Shown here piece by piece: positions 24,383 through 33,896 of a DNA stretch of 64,000 nucleotides (the first letter of the stretch is position 1; each line of letters starts with the position of its first letter). Under the pieces are notes generated by a model. That model saw only the letters and a list, made by a program, of their open reading frames with translations, searched no databases and was not told where the DNA came from. Source of the stretch: Pseudomonas sp. TTU2014-080ASC (GTDB lineage Bacteria > Pseudomonadota > Gammaproteobacteria > Pseudomonadales > Pseudomonadaceae); the NCBI RefSeq assembly GCF_001446935.1, contig NZ_LKKK01000001.1, positions 868,001-932,000 of the forward strand, read 5' to 3'. A program made the position numbers and the translations under genes.

Positions 24383-25255
24383 ATGGACTCACCCGATAAA
24401 CTGCATGTCTTCCAACACCTGAACAACTCGCCCAATGCCTCACTGCAACGCAGCGCAGCATTGGGTGACGGGCTGAGCAGCGTGATCTGGCACAGCCGAG
24501 AAGAGCACAGCCTGTGCCTGACGCCAGACCATTACACGCTAGCCAGCTATCTACCCGACGCCATTCACGAAAACGCTGTAACAGGACACGGCACTGCGCC
24601 TAAAGGCTTGTGCATCCGCTCTGCCGGGCATCAATCCGCCTGGCAGATCAGCCCCGCTGAACCGCTGGCCCACCTCTATATCAGCCGCGAAACGTTTGCC
24701 CTGACAGCTCTGCACGTGCTGGACAAAGAACCCCGCGAACTGGACTGGGGCGAGAGGCACTACCTGAATCAGCCCCTTCAAAAACAACGCTTTCGCCAAC
24801 TGTTCCAGCTGAACTGGCAAGAACCTGCTGAACGCCTGCTGGGCAACAGCCTTGCTCACGATCTGATCCAGCACGCCCTGCTCAGCCGCGCGCAGCAGCG
24901 CACGGACCTGCATCTGAAAGGCGGCCTGGCTCCCGCTCACCGCCAGCGCATCATCGACTACATTCACAGCAACCTGTCTCAGGCCATGACCTTAGACGAA
25001 CTGGCGCGGCTCTGCGGCCTATCCACCTACCACTTCGCCCGCATGTTCCAACTCAGCTTCGGCATTGCGCCCCATCGTTATGTGTTGGCCTGTCGGTTGC
25101 AGCACGCCCGCGATCTGCTCAGACACAGCAATGTGCCGATGCTGGAGATTGCTTACGCCTGCGGCTTCAGCAGCCCAAGCCACTTCAACAACCGTTTCCG
25201 GCAACATCTGGGCGCGACACCCGGACAATATCGCAGCCTGTTCCGCAGCAACTGA
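24383..25255 (+). CDS. AraC-family transcriptional regulator (paralogue 1)
   Basis: The 290-residue protein has a C-terminal AraC/XylS double helix-turn-helix at about 190-288: MTLDELARLCGLSTYHFARMF, then LEIAYACGFSSPSHFNNRFRQHLGATPGQYR. The N-terminal ligand or dimerisation part (1-180) has HLNNSPNASLQRSAALGDGL and an SAGHQSAW segment. It starts 27 bases after the ACR3 gene on the same strand, so it may be expressed with arsenite. The next gene is a close paralogue. A link to arsenic is only positional; the inducer and target are unknown. Confidence 0.92.
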   Translation: MDSPDKLHVFQHLNNSPNASLQRSAALGDGLSSVIWHSREEHSLCLTPDHYTLASYLPDAIHENAVTGHGTAPKGLCIRSAGHQSAWQISPAEPLAHLYISRETFALTALHVLDKEPRELDWGERHYLNQPLQKQRFRQLFQLNWQEPAERLLGNSLAHDLIQHALLSRAQQRTDLHLKGGLAPAHRQRIIDYIHSNLSQAMTLDELARLCGLSTYHFARMFQLSFGIAPHRYVLACRLQHARDLLRHSNVPMLEIAYACGFSSPSHFNNRFRQHLGATPGQYRSLFRSN

Positions 25256-25348
25256 CATTGCGCCAATTGCACAAACTTGCGCTTTTGTTCTGCAAGGGGC
25301 TGGCAGCCGCTCAAGCCAGGCGTAGGATGATCAGCGGAAGGAGGAGCC

Positions 25349-26224
25349 ATGTCCCAGCTTGAGCATCTACAGGTATTTCAGAGCCTCAACAACTCGCCCC
25401 ATGCCAGCCTGCAACGCAGTGCCGAGCTGGGTGACGGGCTGGCTGCAGCCATCTGGAAGAACCGTCACGATGCACGGGACTATCACGCTCCGACTCACCA
25501 CACCTTGTCCTGCTACCTGAGCGGCGGCACCCGCACCTTTCGCCGGGACGCACCGCACAGTAAGGGCGCACCGGACAAGCTGTGCATCCTCCCGGCCGGA
25601 CATCAGTCTGCCTGGGTGATAAATGGCGAAGTTCAGCTGACGCACCTGTATATCAGTCAGGAGCAATTTGCCCTGGCCGCCATGCGCCTGCTGGATCGCG
25701 AACCCCGCGAGCTGCACATGCGTGAAGGCACCTATGTGGATGACCCGCAGCAGGCGCAGCGCTTTCGTCAGTTATGCCAGCTCGACTGGAATGAGCCTGG
25801 CGAACGTCTGCTCACCAGCAGCCTGGCTCATGAGCTGATCCAACACACTGTCCTTTCACAAGTGGAACGACGTCAGAGTGTGCAGCTTAAAGGTGGTCTT
25901 GCCCCCAACCTCAGGTGCCACGTGGTGGACTACATTCAGGTCAATCTGGCCAGCCCGATCACCCTGGGCGAGCTGGCACAGCTCTGTTCGCTGTCCGAAT
26001 ACCACTTCGCCCGCATGTTTCAGAAAAGTTTCGGCCTGCCACCGCACCGCTATGTGCTGGCTCAACGTCTGCACCACGCCCGCAACCTGCTGCAACAAAC
26101 CGATGAACCTCTGAGCGCCATCGCGCAGGCCTGCGGCTTTGCCAGCCCGAGCCACTTCAACAACCGCTTTCGTCAGGTCCATGGTGCAACGCCAGGGCAA
26201 TATCGCAGTGCATTTCGCACCTGA
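25349..26224 (+). CDS. AraC-family transcriptional regulator (paralogue 2)
   Basis: This 291-residue protein is similar end to end to the preceding gene product: FQSLNNSPHASLQRSAELGDG against FQHLNNSPNASLQRSAALGDG, and a very similar C-terminal HTH pair ending HFNNRFRQVHGATPGQYRS. It has its own GGAGGAG ribosome-binding site about 6 bases before the ATG. A gap of 93 bases separates it from paralogue 1. The pair clearly arose by tandem duplication, with the effector half more diverged than the DNA-binding half, suggesting different inducers or overlapping targets. Targets are unknown. Confidence 0.92.
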   Translation: MSQLEHLQVFQSLNNSPHASLQRSAELGDGLAAAIWKNRHDARDYHAPTHHTLSCYLSGGTRTFRRDAPHSKGAPDKLCILPAGHQSAWVINGEVQLTHLYISQEQFALAAMRLLDREPRELHMREGTYVDDPQQAQRFRQLCQLDWNEPGERLLTSSLAHELIQHTVLSQVERRQSVQLKGGLAPNLRCHVVDYIQVNLASPITLGELAQLCSLSEYHFARMFQKSFGLPPHRYVLAQRLHHARNLLQQTDEPLSAIAQACGFASPSHFNNRFRQVHGATPGQYRSAFRT

Positions 26225-26423
26225 ACTGAGCGTGTCCTTTCATCCGCGAGCAAATGGCCTGTATTGAACTGCCCCTTCCTTATCTATAAACCAGCTCGGT
26301 TTACTGCCAAGTGGTATTAGCACCATCTGCTATTGCACATGAGTCTGTGTAAAAATCACCGGCTGTCTTGAGGAAAGGCTTTTTGATTTTGCGTTCACTT
26401 ATTTGTCGGATCAGTTTCAATTG

Positions 26424-29051
26424 ATGGCGTTCGATATCCTGCACCTGCGCGAGGAAGACTGGCGCGCGGAATTTGATGAAGGGGATTTTGCCCGGGGCCA
26501 GCAATACGCAACCCAGGGCCGCAGCCGCTTGCTCAGCATTAAGGAGAGCACCTTGCAGGCCAACTGCTGGGGCTCGGCGGTCAACGCCTATCAGCAACGC
26601 ATCGTCCTGCAACAAACCGAACAGGGTTGGAACGTCAACGGCAAGTGCAGTTGCCCGGTGCGCGCCAACTGCAAACACGTCGCCAGTGCCCTGCTGACCC
26701 TGCAAGCCTTACAGGAGCGCGGTGAGGACCTGTCTTCACTGATCGTCAACGAAAGCAAAATCCACGAAGAACGCCTCGACAACCTGCAACCCAAAGCAGT
26801 ACTCAGCCTCGGTAGCTTGGTCCGTGTGCACTTCGACGCCCGCAAAGGCCGCATGCTGGAACAAACCCAGCACCGCGCCGCGCTGGCCTTTGATTACGAC
26901 GGTCATCTAGCTACTGGTAAGCAGAGTAAAGAGTTGCTGATACGCCTGACGCCCGAACACCACCTGCGCGTCATTCGCGACCTACACAGCGAAGCTCAGT
27001 TACGTAAGCGTCTGGAACAGACCGGCCTGCAAGTCGCCCTGCGCCAGAGCGATGCCCTGCCGGAAAGCGCTGGCGAAGCCTACGAACACCTCAACGAAAC
27101 GGCATGGCTGCATTTTGTCCGCGAGCAACTGCCGCAACTGCGCCTGGAAGGCTGGCAGGTCAACATGCAGCCGGACTTCCAGTTCAACCTGGCGCAGATT
27201 GATGACTGGTACGCGCAGGTCGATGAAGATCCGGAGCAAAGCTGGTTCGACCTGGAGCTGGGCATTGAGGTCGAAGGCGAGCGCATCAGCCTGCTGCCTG
27301 TATTGCTGCAAGCCATCCGCCGTACGCCCTGGCTGCTCAACGGCGAAGCGCTGAACAAGCGCAATGACGACGAACTACTGCTGGTCAGCTTGCCCAACCA
27401 CAAGCGCGTCGCCCTGCCGCTGGCCCGTCTGAAGCCTCTGCTGGCCACGCTGGGTGAACTGTTTGTGCGTGAGCCGGGCGAATCGTCCCAGCGCATCCGC
27501 ATGTCCAAACTGGATGCCAGCAAACTCAACCATCTGCAAACCGGCCCGAGTTTCTCATGGCAAGGCGGCAGTGAACTCCGCGACTTTGCCTCACGCTTGC
27601 AAGCGCTGGAAGGTAAAGAGCAGCAAACACCAAAAGGCCTGCAGGCCGAATTACGTTCCTACCAATTGCAAGGGTTGGCCTGGATGCAGGGGCTGGCCGA
27701 GCTGAACGTCGGCGGGTTGCTGGCCGATGACATGGGCCTGGGTAAAACCCTGCAAACCCTCGGGCATATCCTCTGCGAACACCAAGCCGGGCGCTTGCAG
27801 CACCCTGCATTGATCGTGATGCCCACCAGCCTGATTCCCAACTGGCAGGATGAAGCTGCACGTTTCACGCCTCAGTTGAAGGTGCTGGCCCTGCACGGTG
27901 CCAAACGCCGCAGCCAGTTCAAGCTGATCCCTGAGCATCAGATCATCCTTACTACCTACGCCTTGCTGCCCCGCGATCTGAAAGCGTTGGGTGCCTATCG
28001 CTACCGCCTGCTGATTCTTGATGAAGCGCAAAACATCAAAAACCCGCGCAGCAAAGCCGCCAGCGCCGCCAGCCAGTTGCAGGCAGATCAACGCCTGTGC
28101 CTGACGGGTACGCCGCTGGAAAACCACTTGGGCGAATTGTGGTCGCTGTTTAACTTCCTCATGCCGGGATGGCTGGGTGATTACAAAAGCTTCAATCAGG
28201 ACTACCGCGTACCGATCGAGAAAAATGGCAACGAGCAACGTCTGGCGCACCTGACCGGACGCATCAAACCGTTTATTTTGCGGCGCACCAAAGAACAGGT
28301 AGCCAGCGAACTGCCGCCGAAAACCGAGATTATCCAATGGGTTGAGCTGACCGCCGCCCAGCGCGACCGCTACGAAACCTTGCGCCTGGCCATGGACCAG
28401 AAGGTTCGTGCCGAAGTGGCCCGCCAAGGTTTGGCCCGTAGCCAGATCGTCATCCTCGAAGCCTTGCTGCGCCTGCGGCAGGCCTGCTGCGACCTGCGCC
28501 TGCTGGATGAAGTAAGTACGCTGACCAGCGCCGACTCCGGCAAACTCAGCGGCTTGCTCGACATGCTGCAAGAACTGTTCGCTGAGGGCCGCAAAGTGCT
28601 GCTGTTCTCCCAGTTCACCCGCATGCTCGCGCTGATCGAAACCGAACTCCAGGCCCGGCAGATTCCCTACGCCAAACTCACTGGCGAGACTCAGGACCGC
28701 CGCACTCCGGTTGAGCGCTTCCAGGCAGGCGAATTGCCGATCTTCCTGATCAGCCTGAAAGCCGGCGGTGCAGGCCTTAACCTGACGGCTGCCGACACCG
28801 TGATCCACTTCGATCCATGGTGGAACCCGGCTGCCGAAGCCCAGGCCAGCGACCGCGCCTACCGTATCGGCCAGGACAAGCCGGTGTTCGTCTACAAGAT
28901 GATTGCCCGTGGCAGCGTGGAAGAGAAAATCCAGCAACTGCAACAAGCCAAGGCCAACCTGGCCAAAGGCGTGCTGGCGGGCGGTAGCCAAAGCCAGTTG
29001 CAGTTGAGTGAAGAGGATCTGCAGGCGCTGTTTGCGCCGCTGGAGGACTAA
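26424..29051 (+). CDS. SNF2-family helicase with N-terminal SWIM zinc finger
   Basis: The 875-residue protein is a Swi2/Snf2 DNA translocase. Near residue 70-85 is a SWIM zinc finger (CSCPVRANCKHVASALL). The ATPase core starts at about 410 with YQLQGLAWMQ, followed by LADDMGLGKTLQTL (motif I), DEAQNIKNP (motif II) and LTGTPLENHLGELW (motif III). The helicase C domain has LLFSQFTRML, LKAGGAGLNL and DRAYRIGQDKPV. The ORF can start at TTG 26403; the ATG at 26424 is preferred, although neither has a strong ribosome-binding site. It is followed by a strong terminator. Its exact role, possibly in transcription or repair, is not established here. Confidence 0.93.
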   Translation: MAFDILHLREEDWRAEFDEGDFARGQQYATQGRSRLLSIKESTLQANCWGSAVNAYQQRIVLQQTEQGWNVNGKCSCPVRANCKHVASALLTLQALQERGEDLSSLIVNESKIHEERLDNLQPKAVLSLGSLVRVHFDARKGRMLEQTQHRAALAFDYDGHLATGKQSKELLIRLTPEHHLRVIRDLHSEAQLRKRLEQTGLQVALRQSDALPESAGEAYEHLNETAWLHFVREQLPQLRLEGWQVNMQPDFQFNLAQIDDWYAQVDEDPEQSWFDLELGIEVEGERISLLPVLLQAIRRTPWLLNGEALNKRNDDELLLVSLPNHKRVALPLARLKPLLATLGELFVREPGESSQRIRMSKLDASKLNHLQTGPSFSWQGGSELRDFASRLQALEGKEQQTPKGLQAELRSYQLQGLAWMQGLAELNVGGLLADDMGLGKTLQTLGHILCEHQAGRLQHPALIVMPTSLIPNWQDEAARFTPQLKVLALHGAKRRSQFKLIPEHQIILTTYALLPRDLKALGAYRYRLLILDEAQNIKNPRSKAASAASQLQADQRLCLTGTPLENHLGELWSLFNFLMPGWLGDYKSFNQDYRVPIEKNGNEQRLAHLTGRIKPFILRRTKEQVASELPPKTEIIQWVELTAAQRDRYETLRLAMDQKVRAEVARQGLARSQIVILEALLRLRQACCDLRLLDEVSTLTSADSGKLSGLLDMLQELFAEGRKVLLFSQFTRMLALIETELQARQIPYAKLTGETQDRRTPVERFQAGELPIFLISLKAGGAGLNLTAADTVIHFDPWWNPAAEAQASDRAYRIGQDKPVFVYKMIARGSVEEKIQQLQQAKANLAKGVLAGGSQSQLQLSEEDLQALFAPLED

Positions 29052-29075
29052 GCCTGTCTATCCGGAGCTGTAACT

Positions 29076-29100
29076 AAAAAGGCGCTTTCGCGCCTTTTTA
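29076..29100. terminator. Bidirectional intrinsic terminator
   Basis: A 10-bp perfect stem AAAAAGGCGC / GCGCCTTTTT with a TTTC-type tetraloop region lies 24 bases after the helicase stop. Its A-rich and T-rich flanks make it usable in both directions, serving the helicase gene and the convergent psiE. Confidence 0.9.
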
Positions 29101-29107
29101 TTCATAT

Positions 29108-29572
29108 TCAGTTCTTATCAATCAAATCGCCGCCGTTCACATCCAGCGGCCGTTTTGACGGGTATTTATACGATGCATAGCGCACCACAAGTACCGACAT
29201 CGACAGGATCAAAATCCCGCCACAGATATACAGCAGGCCCAGGTCTGGCTTGTTGTGATGGGATACATCACCAATCAGGTAGCGGGTCAGCGCGGTGATT
29301 GCGATATAGAGCAGGAAACGAATCGGCAGATGATTGGTTTTGAAGTAGATGCCGATCATCGCGCCCATTTCGAGGTAGATAAACAGCAGCAGAATGTCGT
29401 CGATGCTGGCGGACCCCTTGTCCACCATGCCGATGAAAGTAAACAGCGCCGACCAGACCGTGGCCGCTCCTATTACGAACAACCCCAGAAGGTGAAAGCC
29501 CTCAACCATCAAGTTACCCAGTGAGTTTGCACTGTGATGCATCACCTCACGGGCGCGTTCTGCCCACTTCAT
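29108..29572 (-). CDS. psiE: PsiE-family phosphate-starvation-inducible membrane protein
   Basis: The 154 residues contain four predicted transmembrane helices, at about 20-45 (GFHLLGLFVIGAATVWSALF), 55-75 (DDILLLFIYLEMGAMIGIYF), 85-105 and 115-135. The YLEMGAMIGIYFKTNHLPIRFLLYIAITALTRYLI arrangement is typical of PsiE. In other bacteria psiE is linked to phosphate starvation, but no Pho box was identified here. It is convergent with the helicase gene. Molecular function is unknown in the family. Confidence 0.85.
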   Translation of the reverse strand: MKWAERAREVMHHSANSLGNLMVEGFHLLGLFVIGAATVWSALFTFIGMVDKGSASIDDILLLFIYLEMGAMIGIYFKTNHLPIRFLLYIAITALTRYLIGDVSHHNKPDLGLLYICGGILILSMSVLVVRYASYKYPSKRPLDVNGGDLIDKN

Positions 29573-29897
29573 TCTCTGCCCCCGGTTAGATCCAAATACT
29601 GCAAGTTCTTACCCATCATCACTGCCTGAGGAGCAGGACGCCCTGATTGTGCAACGGATTGAACGACCTTACTAAGAACTCTTCGCGCATGCGGCAACTC
29701 GCCGCGCCTGCGTTATGACTCAAGATTTACGCCTGTGAGAGTCACTTTCGGCAGATAGATAGCCTAAGCATTTCCCATACCGGCCAGTTGCCAGATTCCT
29801 TTACTACTATTCAAATGGTTACGCGTGATCTATCCTTCGCGTAGCTGTATGAATAACCAGTATTTCAACCATTAGCATAAAGGCGTAGAGGTGATGA
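29573..29897. other. Non-coding region between psiE and yebG
   Basis: The region carries the divergent promoters of psiE and yebG. A short GCGGC / GCCGC hairpin lies at 29691-29705 and a LexA box at 29845 (annotated separately). No gene was seen. Confidence 0.6.
29845..29860 (+). promoter_or_regulatory. LexA-binding SOS box upstream of yebG
   Basis: CTGTATGAATAACCAG fits the gammaproteobacterial SOS box CTG-N10-CAG with an AT-rich core. It ends 37 bases before the yebG start, the position expected for overlap with the promoter. YebG is a known LexA-regulated protein, so the site and gene support one another. Confidence 0.85.
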
Positions 29898-30164
29898 ATG
29901 GCCGTCGAAGTGGTGTACCGCAGCAGCCGGGATCTGGAGCGTTTGTTTATGGATAAAGCCGAAGCCGATCGCTATGACAAGATGCTCGAGCTGGCCGAAC
30001 TGCTCACCGAGGTCCTGCAGAAAGCCGTCCCTTCTCTCAGCGAAGAGCAAGGCGAAGAACTGGGCATTTATATGGCCAAAAATCGCGATATTTTCGCCCG
30101 GGCCTTTAAGAATCAGCCTGATGCGCTGGGCGAGCTAAGCGCAACTTCCGACGCCGAAGCGTAA
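29898..30164 (+). CDS. yebG: YebG family DNA-damage-inducible protein
   Basis: The 88-residue protein begins MAVEVVYRSSRDLERLFMDK and continues AEADRYDKMLELAELL, matching YebG. The region near 50-75 (GEELGIYMAKNRDIFARAFK) is also conserved. E. coli YebG is part of the SOS regulon; its molecular role is unclear. A LexA box sits just upstream. The gene is single, with a GC-rich hairpin after the stop. Confidence 0.9.
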   Translation: MAVEVVYRSSRDLERLFMDKAEADRYDKMLELAELLTEVLQKAVPSLSEEQGEELGIYMAKNRDIFARAFKNQPDALGELSATSDAEA

Positions 30165-30176
30165 CTACCGACCTGC

Positions 30177-30205
30177 CGCGCTCCAACCATTCAAAGCGGA
30201 GCGCG
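30177..30205 (+). terminator. Possible terminator after yebG
   Basis: CGCGCTCC at 30177 and GGAGCGCG at 30198 form an 8-bp perfect stem, 12 bases after the yebG stop. The following TGGTTCTTTGT is only moderately T-rich, so termination efficiency is uncertain. Confidence 0.6.
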
Positions 30206-30309
30206 TGGTTCTTTGTCTGGCCCAGCTGGATCACAGCCCGCCCTGAGCACAAAGCACTGGACTAAGCCTGCAACCTTGGCTACAAAAACCGGAACACCGG
30301 GAGAATGCC

Positions 30310-31113
30310 ATGGACCCTCGAGCTGCTTGCCTCGCTTGTCTGGAACGCCCAATACCTGCCTTGTTCGAGGCAGCGTTGTGGATTGCTGCAGAACATCACC
30401 CGGACATCGAACCTGCCACCATTCTCAGCCAACTCAACACGCTGCAATTGCAAATCCGCAACGGCCTGCCTAACGCCCCAGCGCAGGAGTTGGCCCAGCC
30501 TTTATTGCGCCGTATGGTTGAACTTGGTTTTCAGCAAGATGATGAGGTGCCTCAACGCCCTCAGGCAGCCTTAATGCATCGGGTGCTGCAACGTCGCCGC
30601 GGCCAGCCGCTATCCTTAGCGTTACTCGCCTTGGAAATGGCCACTCGCCTGGACATTCCTCTGCAAGGTGTCGCATTTCCCGGTCATTTCCTGTTGCGGG
30701 TCCCCGGGGCTGATCACCTGCTGGACCCCTGCAGCGGACGCCGCCTGTATACCCGCGAATGCCGTGACCTGCTCCGGCTGAATTTCGGAACTCAGGTTGA
30801 ATTAAGCGCTAGTCATATGCAGGCCAGTACGCCACAACAGATCCTGCAGCGTTTATCACGCAACCTGCGCAAACTGCACATGAATAATGATGAACCACTG
30901 GCCGCTCTTCGCGATGCCGACCGCGCACTACTACTGGGCACGGGATCATTGAACGACTATTTGGCCAGAGCTGATATTTACCACGATCTCGACTGCCCAC
31001 ACGCAGAACGCTTTGATGTGCAGAATGCTTTGCTGCTGTGCGACACACCGTCTCAACGCCTGCAACTCGTGCAACGCTTGATGCTCTTAAAATCCCCCCC
31101 GGCGCTGCACTGA
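30310..31113 (+). CDS. SirB1-family protein (transglutaminase-like plus TPR)
   Basis: The 267-residue protein matches the SirB1 family. An N-terminal helical part is followed by LMHRVLQRRRGQPLSLALLALEMATRL and the FPGHFLLRVPG motif near 115-125, typical of the transglutaminase-like SirB1 core. A C-terminal TPR-like part begins PQQILQRLSRNLRKLHMNN. The catalytic Cys of true transglutaminases is not obvious, as is common in SirB1 proteins, so enzymatic activity is doubtful. It is convergent with the LuxR gene, with stop codons touching. Function is unknown. Confidence 0.82.
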   Translation: MDPRAACLACLERPIPALFEAALWIAAEHHPDIEPATILSQLNTLQLQIRNGLPNAPAQELAQPLLRRMVELGFQQDDEVPQRPQAALMHRVLQRRRGQPLSLALLALEMATRLDIPLQGVAFPGHFLLRVPGADHLLDPCSGRRLYTRECRDLLRLNFGTQVELSASHMQASTPQQILQRLSRNLRKLHMNNDEPLAALRDADRALLLGTGSLNDYLARADIYHDLDCPHAERFDVQNALLLCDTPSQRLQLVQRLMLLKSPPALH

Positions 31114-33630
31114 TCAGAAAAATCCAAGTGCTTTAGCTTTAGCCACCGCCTGGGTGCGACGTGCCACACCTAATTTTCCATTAATACGCCTGGCGTGGGT
31201 CTTGACCGTGTGCAGAGAGATAAACAGCTGCTCGGCAACTTCTTGATTCGACATCCCCTGAGCAATCAAACGCAAGACTGCTAATTCACGGCTGCTTAAC
31301 GTGTGCGCTGGTCCCGGCGCTGGCTCGGCGAGTGCAAACCACACACGCTCATAACCAATGCGCTGAGCGATGGATTGGCCTTTTTGCCGGGCGTGCTCGG
31401 CAGCTGAATGCTCACCAATGACCATGCATGCGTCTGCGTAACTCAGCCACAGTTCACTGGCCAGTGCCTGACGCCCCTGCGCTGTTACCTGCTCGATCAA
31501 TCGTTGTAACGGTTCGCGGACATCCTGCCCTTGCTCACGATCCAGACGCAGCAGCAAGGCCTGCAAACGTGGGATCAATTCAGGAAAATTCGGTGTTGGA
31601 AGGATTGCTTTGACACGTCGCTCGTATCCAAGCACACGGGTAACAGCCTCCCGTGCGCGGGCGAAATGGCCTTGGGCAATCCATAAATGGCTGCTCGCCA
31701 ACAGCAGGGTACCGCGGTACAACGGCTCACTCACACGCTGCCGCTGCATCTGCCGCTCAGCTTCAGCCAGGCAAGCAAATGCGCCGGCAATATCGCCCTT
31801 GCCCATCGCCAATTCGGCCAGCCCCAGATAACCGTGAAAAGCGATGGGATCACCGCATTGCAAGGCGTTGTCCAAACCACTGCGCAACCAGTGACGTGCT
31901 TCAACCGGGCGATTTTGACGCAGGATCAATCGACCTAAACGCAACTGGATACGCGGCAGCACCAGCGTATTGAGCAACTCGGTCTGACTGGTGCTGCCTA
32001 ACACGCGCTGCAGCAAAGACTCAGCCCGAGCAAATTCACCACGGGCCTCAAGCAACAAAGCATGGTCCAGCTCCAACCACGCCTCAAATACAGGCTTACT
32101 CAGTTGCCGCGCCTCGCGCAGCGCCGCGAAACTGAGTTTTTGTGCTGCTGCCAGATCCCCCTCACCAATCGCAATCAGGGTCAATATTGAACGGCACAAC
32201 AGCGCTGGAGCCCACGCATCGTCAGACAAACCTTCTAACGCTTCCAGCAGATGCGTACGCGACTCCATGGCGCAGACCAAGCCGAAGGCGATGATGCCGT
32301 GAATGGCCTGCCACTGCGCAAACAGTTCACGCATGCGCCCGGGATCGTTACACGGTTGAAACCTCGCTAACTGGTCAACACAGGCCTGGGCTTCATCCAA
32401 GCGCCCCACCAGCACCAGCACCCATGCATTCAGCGTAACCAGCCGTGGGGTGCTGTACAGCAGCGTATCTGGCAGTTCATTGCGCCAGCGCAAGATGAGC
32501 CCAAGGTCCTGCCCTTGTAGAATTTGCTCTTCAGTGAAGTGCTCTAAGAAACTGCCCGCGACTTCGGGTTGCCCCGCAAGTAATGCGTGCTCAATGGCTG
32601 AGTGGGTGTCTCCGTGGCTGGCAAACCATTGGCTGGCATGCACATGCAGGGTGCTGCCGGACAGCATCTGGGGCAGTTGCACCAGCAGATGCGCCAAAGG
32701 CGCGAATACGTTGTACCAGCCCCTCGAGGTTTCATCCTCTTGAATGAATACACCGCGATCAATCAACTCACGCAGCCACTGAGCACCCTCACCGGCTCCA
32801 AACAGGTGCTCACACAGTGCAGCGTTAAATCGGGGCAAGTGAGCCAGCTGCTGCAGCATTTGCCGCAGCTCCGCCGGCAGCGCATGCAGCACTTCACGCT
32901 CCATATAATCGATCAGGACTTGAGGCTGCTGATCGGCAGCTGTAACGCTTCGGGCTGCTGTGTCCCCTTGAATAGAGAGCAGGCGCAGGCGTAATGCGGC
33001 AGGCCAGCCCCGTGTTTGAGTGTAAAGCTGATGCGCCAACGATTCCCGCTCGGGGTCCAGATTGCGTATCCAAACGGCGGTTTCCTCAGAGGAGAACAAC
33101 AGCTCGTTTGCGCTGACTTCCAGTAGATCACCCTCCAGCAACAATCTGGGTAAGTTGCACGCCGGCCTACGCCGGCTGCCCAACCACCATCTCAAGGTGG
33201 CAGAACTTTGGCTGAGAATTTGGTCCAGGTAGGTGTCTAACAGATGATTGGGTTGCGCTGGATAGTCATTGAGCATGATCCACAGTTGGCGGGATTCCTG
33301 TCCAAGCTGAGTGAGCAATGCATCGGCGCTCCACTCAGACGGATAGCCCAACAAGTCATTCAAATGCCATACGAAATGGGCAGGTTCGTGCAGAGTGCCT
33401 GGGCAGTTCAACCAAAGCACCTGATAGCCGACCGGGCATGCGCGGGCGCAATCTGCCATCAATACCGTTTTGCCGTAACCAGCCGGTGCGACCAAAAGCC
33501 GTAGACGAGCATCTTGTGCCAACAGACGCTGCTGCAAACTTGAGCGGGGAATATGCCCTGGAGGCACTCTCTGTATGCCCAAGCCGGCGGATAGAGGTGC
33601 TCGTAGCGGATTAGGCCCTGAAGCGTTCAT
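31114..33630 (-). CDS. MalT-type LuxR-family regulator with STAND ATPase domain
   Basis: This 838-residue regulator has an N-terminal NTPase with Walker [12 protein letters not shown] near 48, a long TPR-like helical array (about 340-750), and a C-terminal LuxR HTH ([38 protein letters not shown]). That is the architecture of MalT and related signal-dependent activators, which oligomerise on ATP and inducer binding. It sits downstream of and on the same strand as the DUF1329/DUF1302 pair, with a terminator between them. It is a candidate activator of that pair; the inducer is unknown. Confidence 0.92.
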   Translation of the reverse strand: MNASGPNPLRAPLSAGLGIQRVPPGHIPRSSLQQRLLAQDARLRLLVAPAGYGKTVLMADCARACPVGYQVLWLNCPGTLHEPAHFVWHLNDLLGYPSEWSADALLTQLGQESRQLWIMLNDYPAQPNHLLDTYLDQILSQSSATLRWWLGSRRRPACNLPRLLLEGDLLEVSANELLFSSEETAVWIRNLDPERESLAHQLYTQTRGWPAALRLRLLSIQGDTAARSVTAADQQPQVLIDYMEREVLHALPAELRQMLQQLAHLPRFNAALCEHLFGAGEGAQWLRELIDRGVFIQEDETSRGWYNVFAPLAHLLVQLPQMLSGSTLHVHASQWFASHGDTHSAIEHALLAGQPEVAGSFLEHFTEEQILQGQDLGLILRWRNELPDTLLYSTPRLVTLNAWVLVLVGRLDEAQACVDQLARFQPCNDPGRMRELFAQWQAIHGIIAFGLVCAMESRTHLLEALEGLSDDAWAPALLCRSILTLIAIGEGDLAAAQKLSFAALREARQLSKPVFEAWLELDHALLLEARGEFARAESLLQRVLGSTSQTELLNTLVLPRIQLRLGRLILRQNRPVEARHWLRSGLDNALQCGDPIAFHGYLGLAELAMGKGDIAGAFACLAEAERQMQRQRVSEPLYRGTLLLASSHLWIAQGHFARAREAVTRVLGYERRVKAILPTPNFPELIPRLQALLLRLDREQGQDVREPLQRLIEQVTAQGRQALASELWLSYADACMVIGEHSAAEHARQKGQSIAQRIGYERVWFALAEPAPGPAHTLSSRELAVLRLIAQGMSNQEVAEQLFISLHTVKTHARRINGKLGVARRTQAVAKAKALGFF

Positions 33631-33841
33631 AACGGCTCGTTCTTAGTGTTGTTTTTAGGAGAACCGAAGAGAGTGTAGGCTAACCGCCATTCACCAGCGC
33701 TGCAACGCTAAGGGCAAACTGCCCGCACAGCTCCAGGGGCATTTAAAGCTACCTTCATGGCCTCCGCTCACTCCAGTTTTAAAGCTCTCTATAAGGTCTA
33801 CACAGGCAGCAAACGCGCCTAAGACTGCCCCACTGTCCCAT

Positions 33842-33867
33842 AAAAAAAGGCGACCTTGGGGCCGCCT
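33842..33867 (-). terminator. Intrinsic terminator after the DUF1302-DUF1329 unit
   Basis: On the minus strand GGCGGCC and GGTCGCC pair across a CCAA loop and are followed by seven T residues. The hairpin starts about 30 bases after the DUF1329 stop. It separates that operon from the LuxR gene. Confidence 0.88.
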
Positions 33868-33896
33868 AACTCACGATGCAGTCACACTTGGGTTTA

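Noticed and set aside
27651-28991. 446-residue minus-strand ORF opposite the SNF2 helicase
   Set aside because: It is antisense to conserved helicase motifs. The long open frame follows from high GC codon bias, and it shows no motif or ribosome-binding site.
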